Source of the DNA: Bacillota bacterium
Lineage (GTDB): Bacteria; Bacillota; Bacilli; Lactobacillales; Enterococcaceae
DNA length: 5,160 nucleotides
Reading direction: 5' to 3'
Assembly: GCA_023389005.1 (NCBI GenBank)
Contig: JAEWFE010000180.1
Coordinates: 1 to 5,160, forward strand
The position numbers were made by a program, and so were the translations under genes. The notes below the pieces were generated by a model. That model made no database searches and was not told where the DNA came from. It worked only from the letters and a program-made list of their open reading frames with translations. Shown one piece after another: positions 4,923 to 5,160 of this stretch. Numbering within the stretch: the stretch's first letter is position 1; the number at the start of each line of letters is the position of its first letter.

Positions 4923-5160
4923 TTTTATATCATATTATTCGAAAAATAATCGATTCCATTTGATAAAGAAAATACAAATATGGCGAAATATCATGTTTTC
5001 ATTTTCTTACAACAATCAAATAAGAAATAAATTACGAACATTTAAAATAGCAATTTTTCTATTATTTTTGTAAAGACACTGTTTTCTTCTTTCCTTTATT
5101 TTTTTATGAGTTTTACTTGCTTTTTCGCTCAATTTTGTATAGGATAAGAAATAGATTTGG
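4923..5160. other. AT-rich non-coding region, no gene supported
   Basis: About 240 bases upstream of the nuclease promoter contain no ORF with a convincing ribosome-binding site on either strand, no terminator-like hairpin followed by a T-run, and no RNA gene I can recognise. A pyrimidine-rich plus-strand stretch lies at about 5081-5105. A poor rightward promoter-like pair (TTGCTT 5117-5122, TAGGAT 5140-5145, 17-bp spacer) lies at the edge and could serve a divergent gene outside the window. Confidence 0.6.

Noticed and set aside
4993..5073. Plus-strand 26-codon ORF with a hydrophobic end (MFSFSYNNQIRNKLRTFKIA...)
   Set aside because: It has an ATG but no Shine-Dalgarno sequence and no clear promoter in front; such ORFs arise easily in AT-rich DNA.
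5104..5145. Plus-strand 13-codon ORF near the right edge
   Set aside because: It is preceded only by a pyrimidine/T-rich stretch with no ribosome-binding site.
1..5160. CRISPR array, tRNA/rRNA genes, insertion sequences
   Set aside because: No regularly spaced repeats, no cloverleaf or rRNA-like segment, and no transposase or terminal inverted repeats were seen.

Overview
The window is AT-rich, low-GC Gram-positive DNA. Its features point to the Lactobacillales, most likely Enterococcaceae: SigA-type promoters, strong purine-rich ribosome-binding sites, a CodY box, a sortase-type wall-anchor signal, and a LytTR/DUF3021 pair. The genus is an inference from protein flavour, not proven. Every gene I can support is on the minus strand, so the natural reading order is from right to left.

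Reading leftwards: (1) 4923-5160 is AT-rich non-coding DNA with no supported gene. (2) A good SigA promoter (4877-4906), overlapped by cre-like and CodY-like motifs, drives an mRNA with a leader of about 85 nt. That leader contains a 9-bp hairpin and a possible 14-codon ORF with its own strong Shine-Dalgarno sequence; its stop codon overlaps the start of the main gene. (3) 4784-1197 encodes a 1195-residue wall-anchored, two-enzyme protein. It has an N-terminal 5'-nucleotidase (UshA type), an OB-fold region, a C-terminal endonuclease/exonuclease/phosphatase domain and an LPAAG-type sorting signal. It ends at a clear intrinsic terminator (1158-1188). (4) 1068-216 is a two-gene overlapping operon: a stand-alone LytTR DNA-binding protein and a four-helix DUF3021 membrane protein. 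It has its own promoter, which carries a direct repeat of 21-bp period, the spacing expected for LytTR binding, and its own terminator (175-210). (5) At the left end is the start of another minus-strand transcription unit: a near-perfect CodY box (138-151), a TTGACT-17-TAAATT promoter, a good ribosome-binding site and a 15-residue ORF with four consecutive leucine codons followed by a stop. This looks like a leucine-sensing leader peptide for a gene beyond the left edge.

Together the window suggests nutrient-linked surface biology. The surface enzyme could break extracellular nucleic acid to nucleotides and dephosphorylate them to nucleosides. The LytTR/DUF3021 pair resembles the streptococcal regulator plus membrane-inhibitor modules. 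The left unit looks controlled by branched-chain amino acid status through both CodY and possible attenuation. The parts least explained by standard annotation are the Leu-rich leader ORF, the leader ORF and hairpin in front of the nuclease, and the LytTR-like repeat at the regulator's own promoter.
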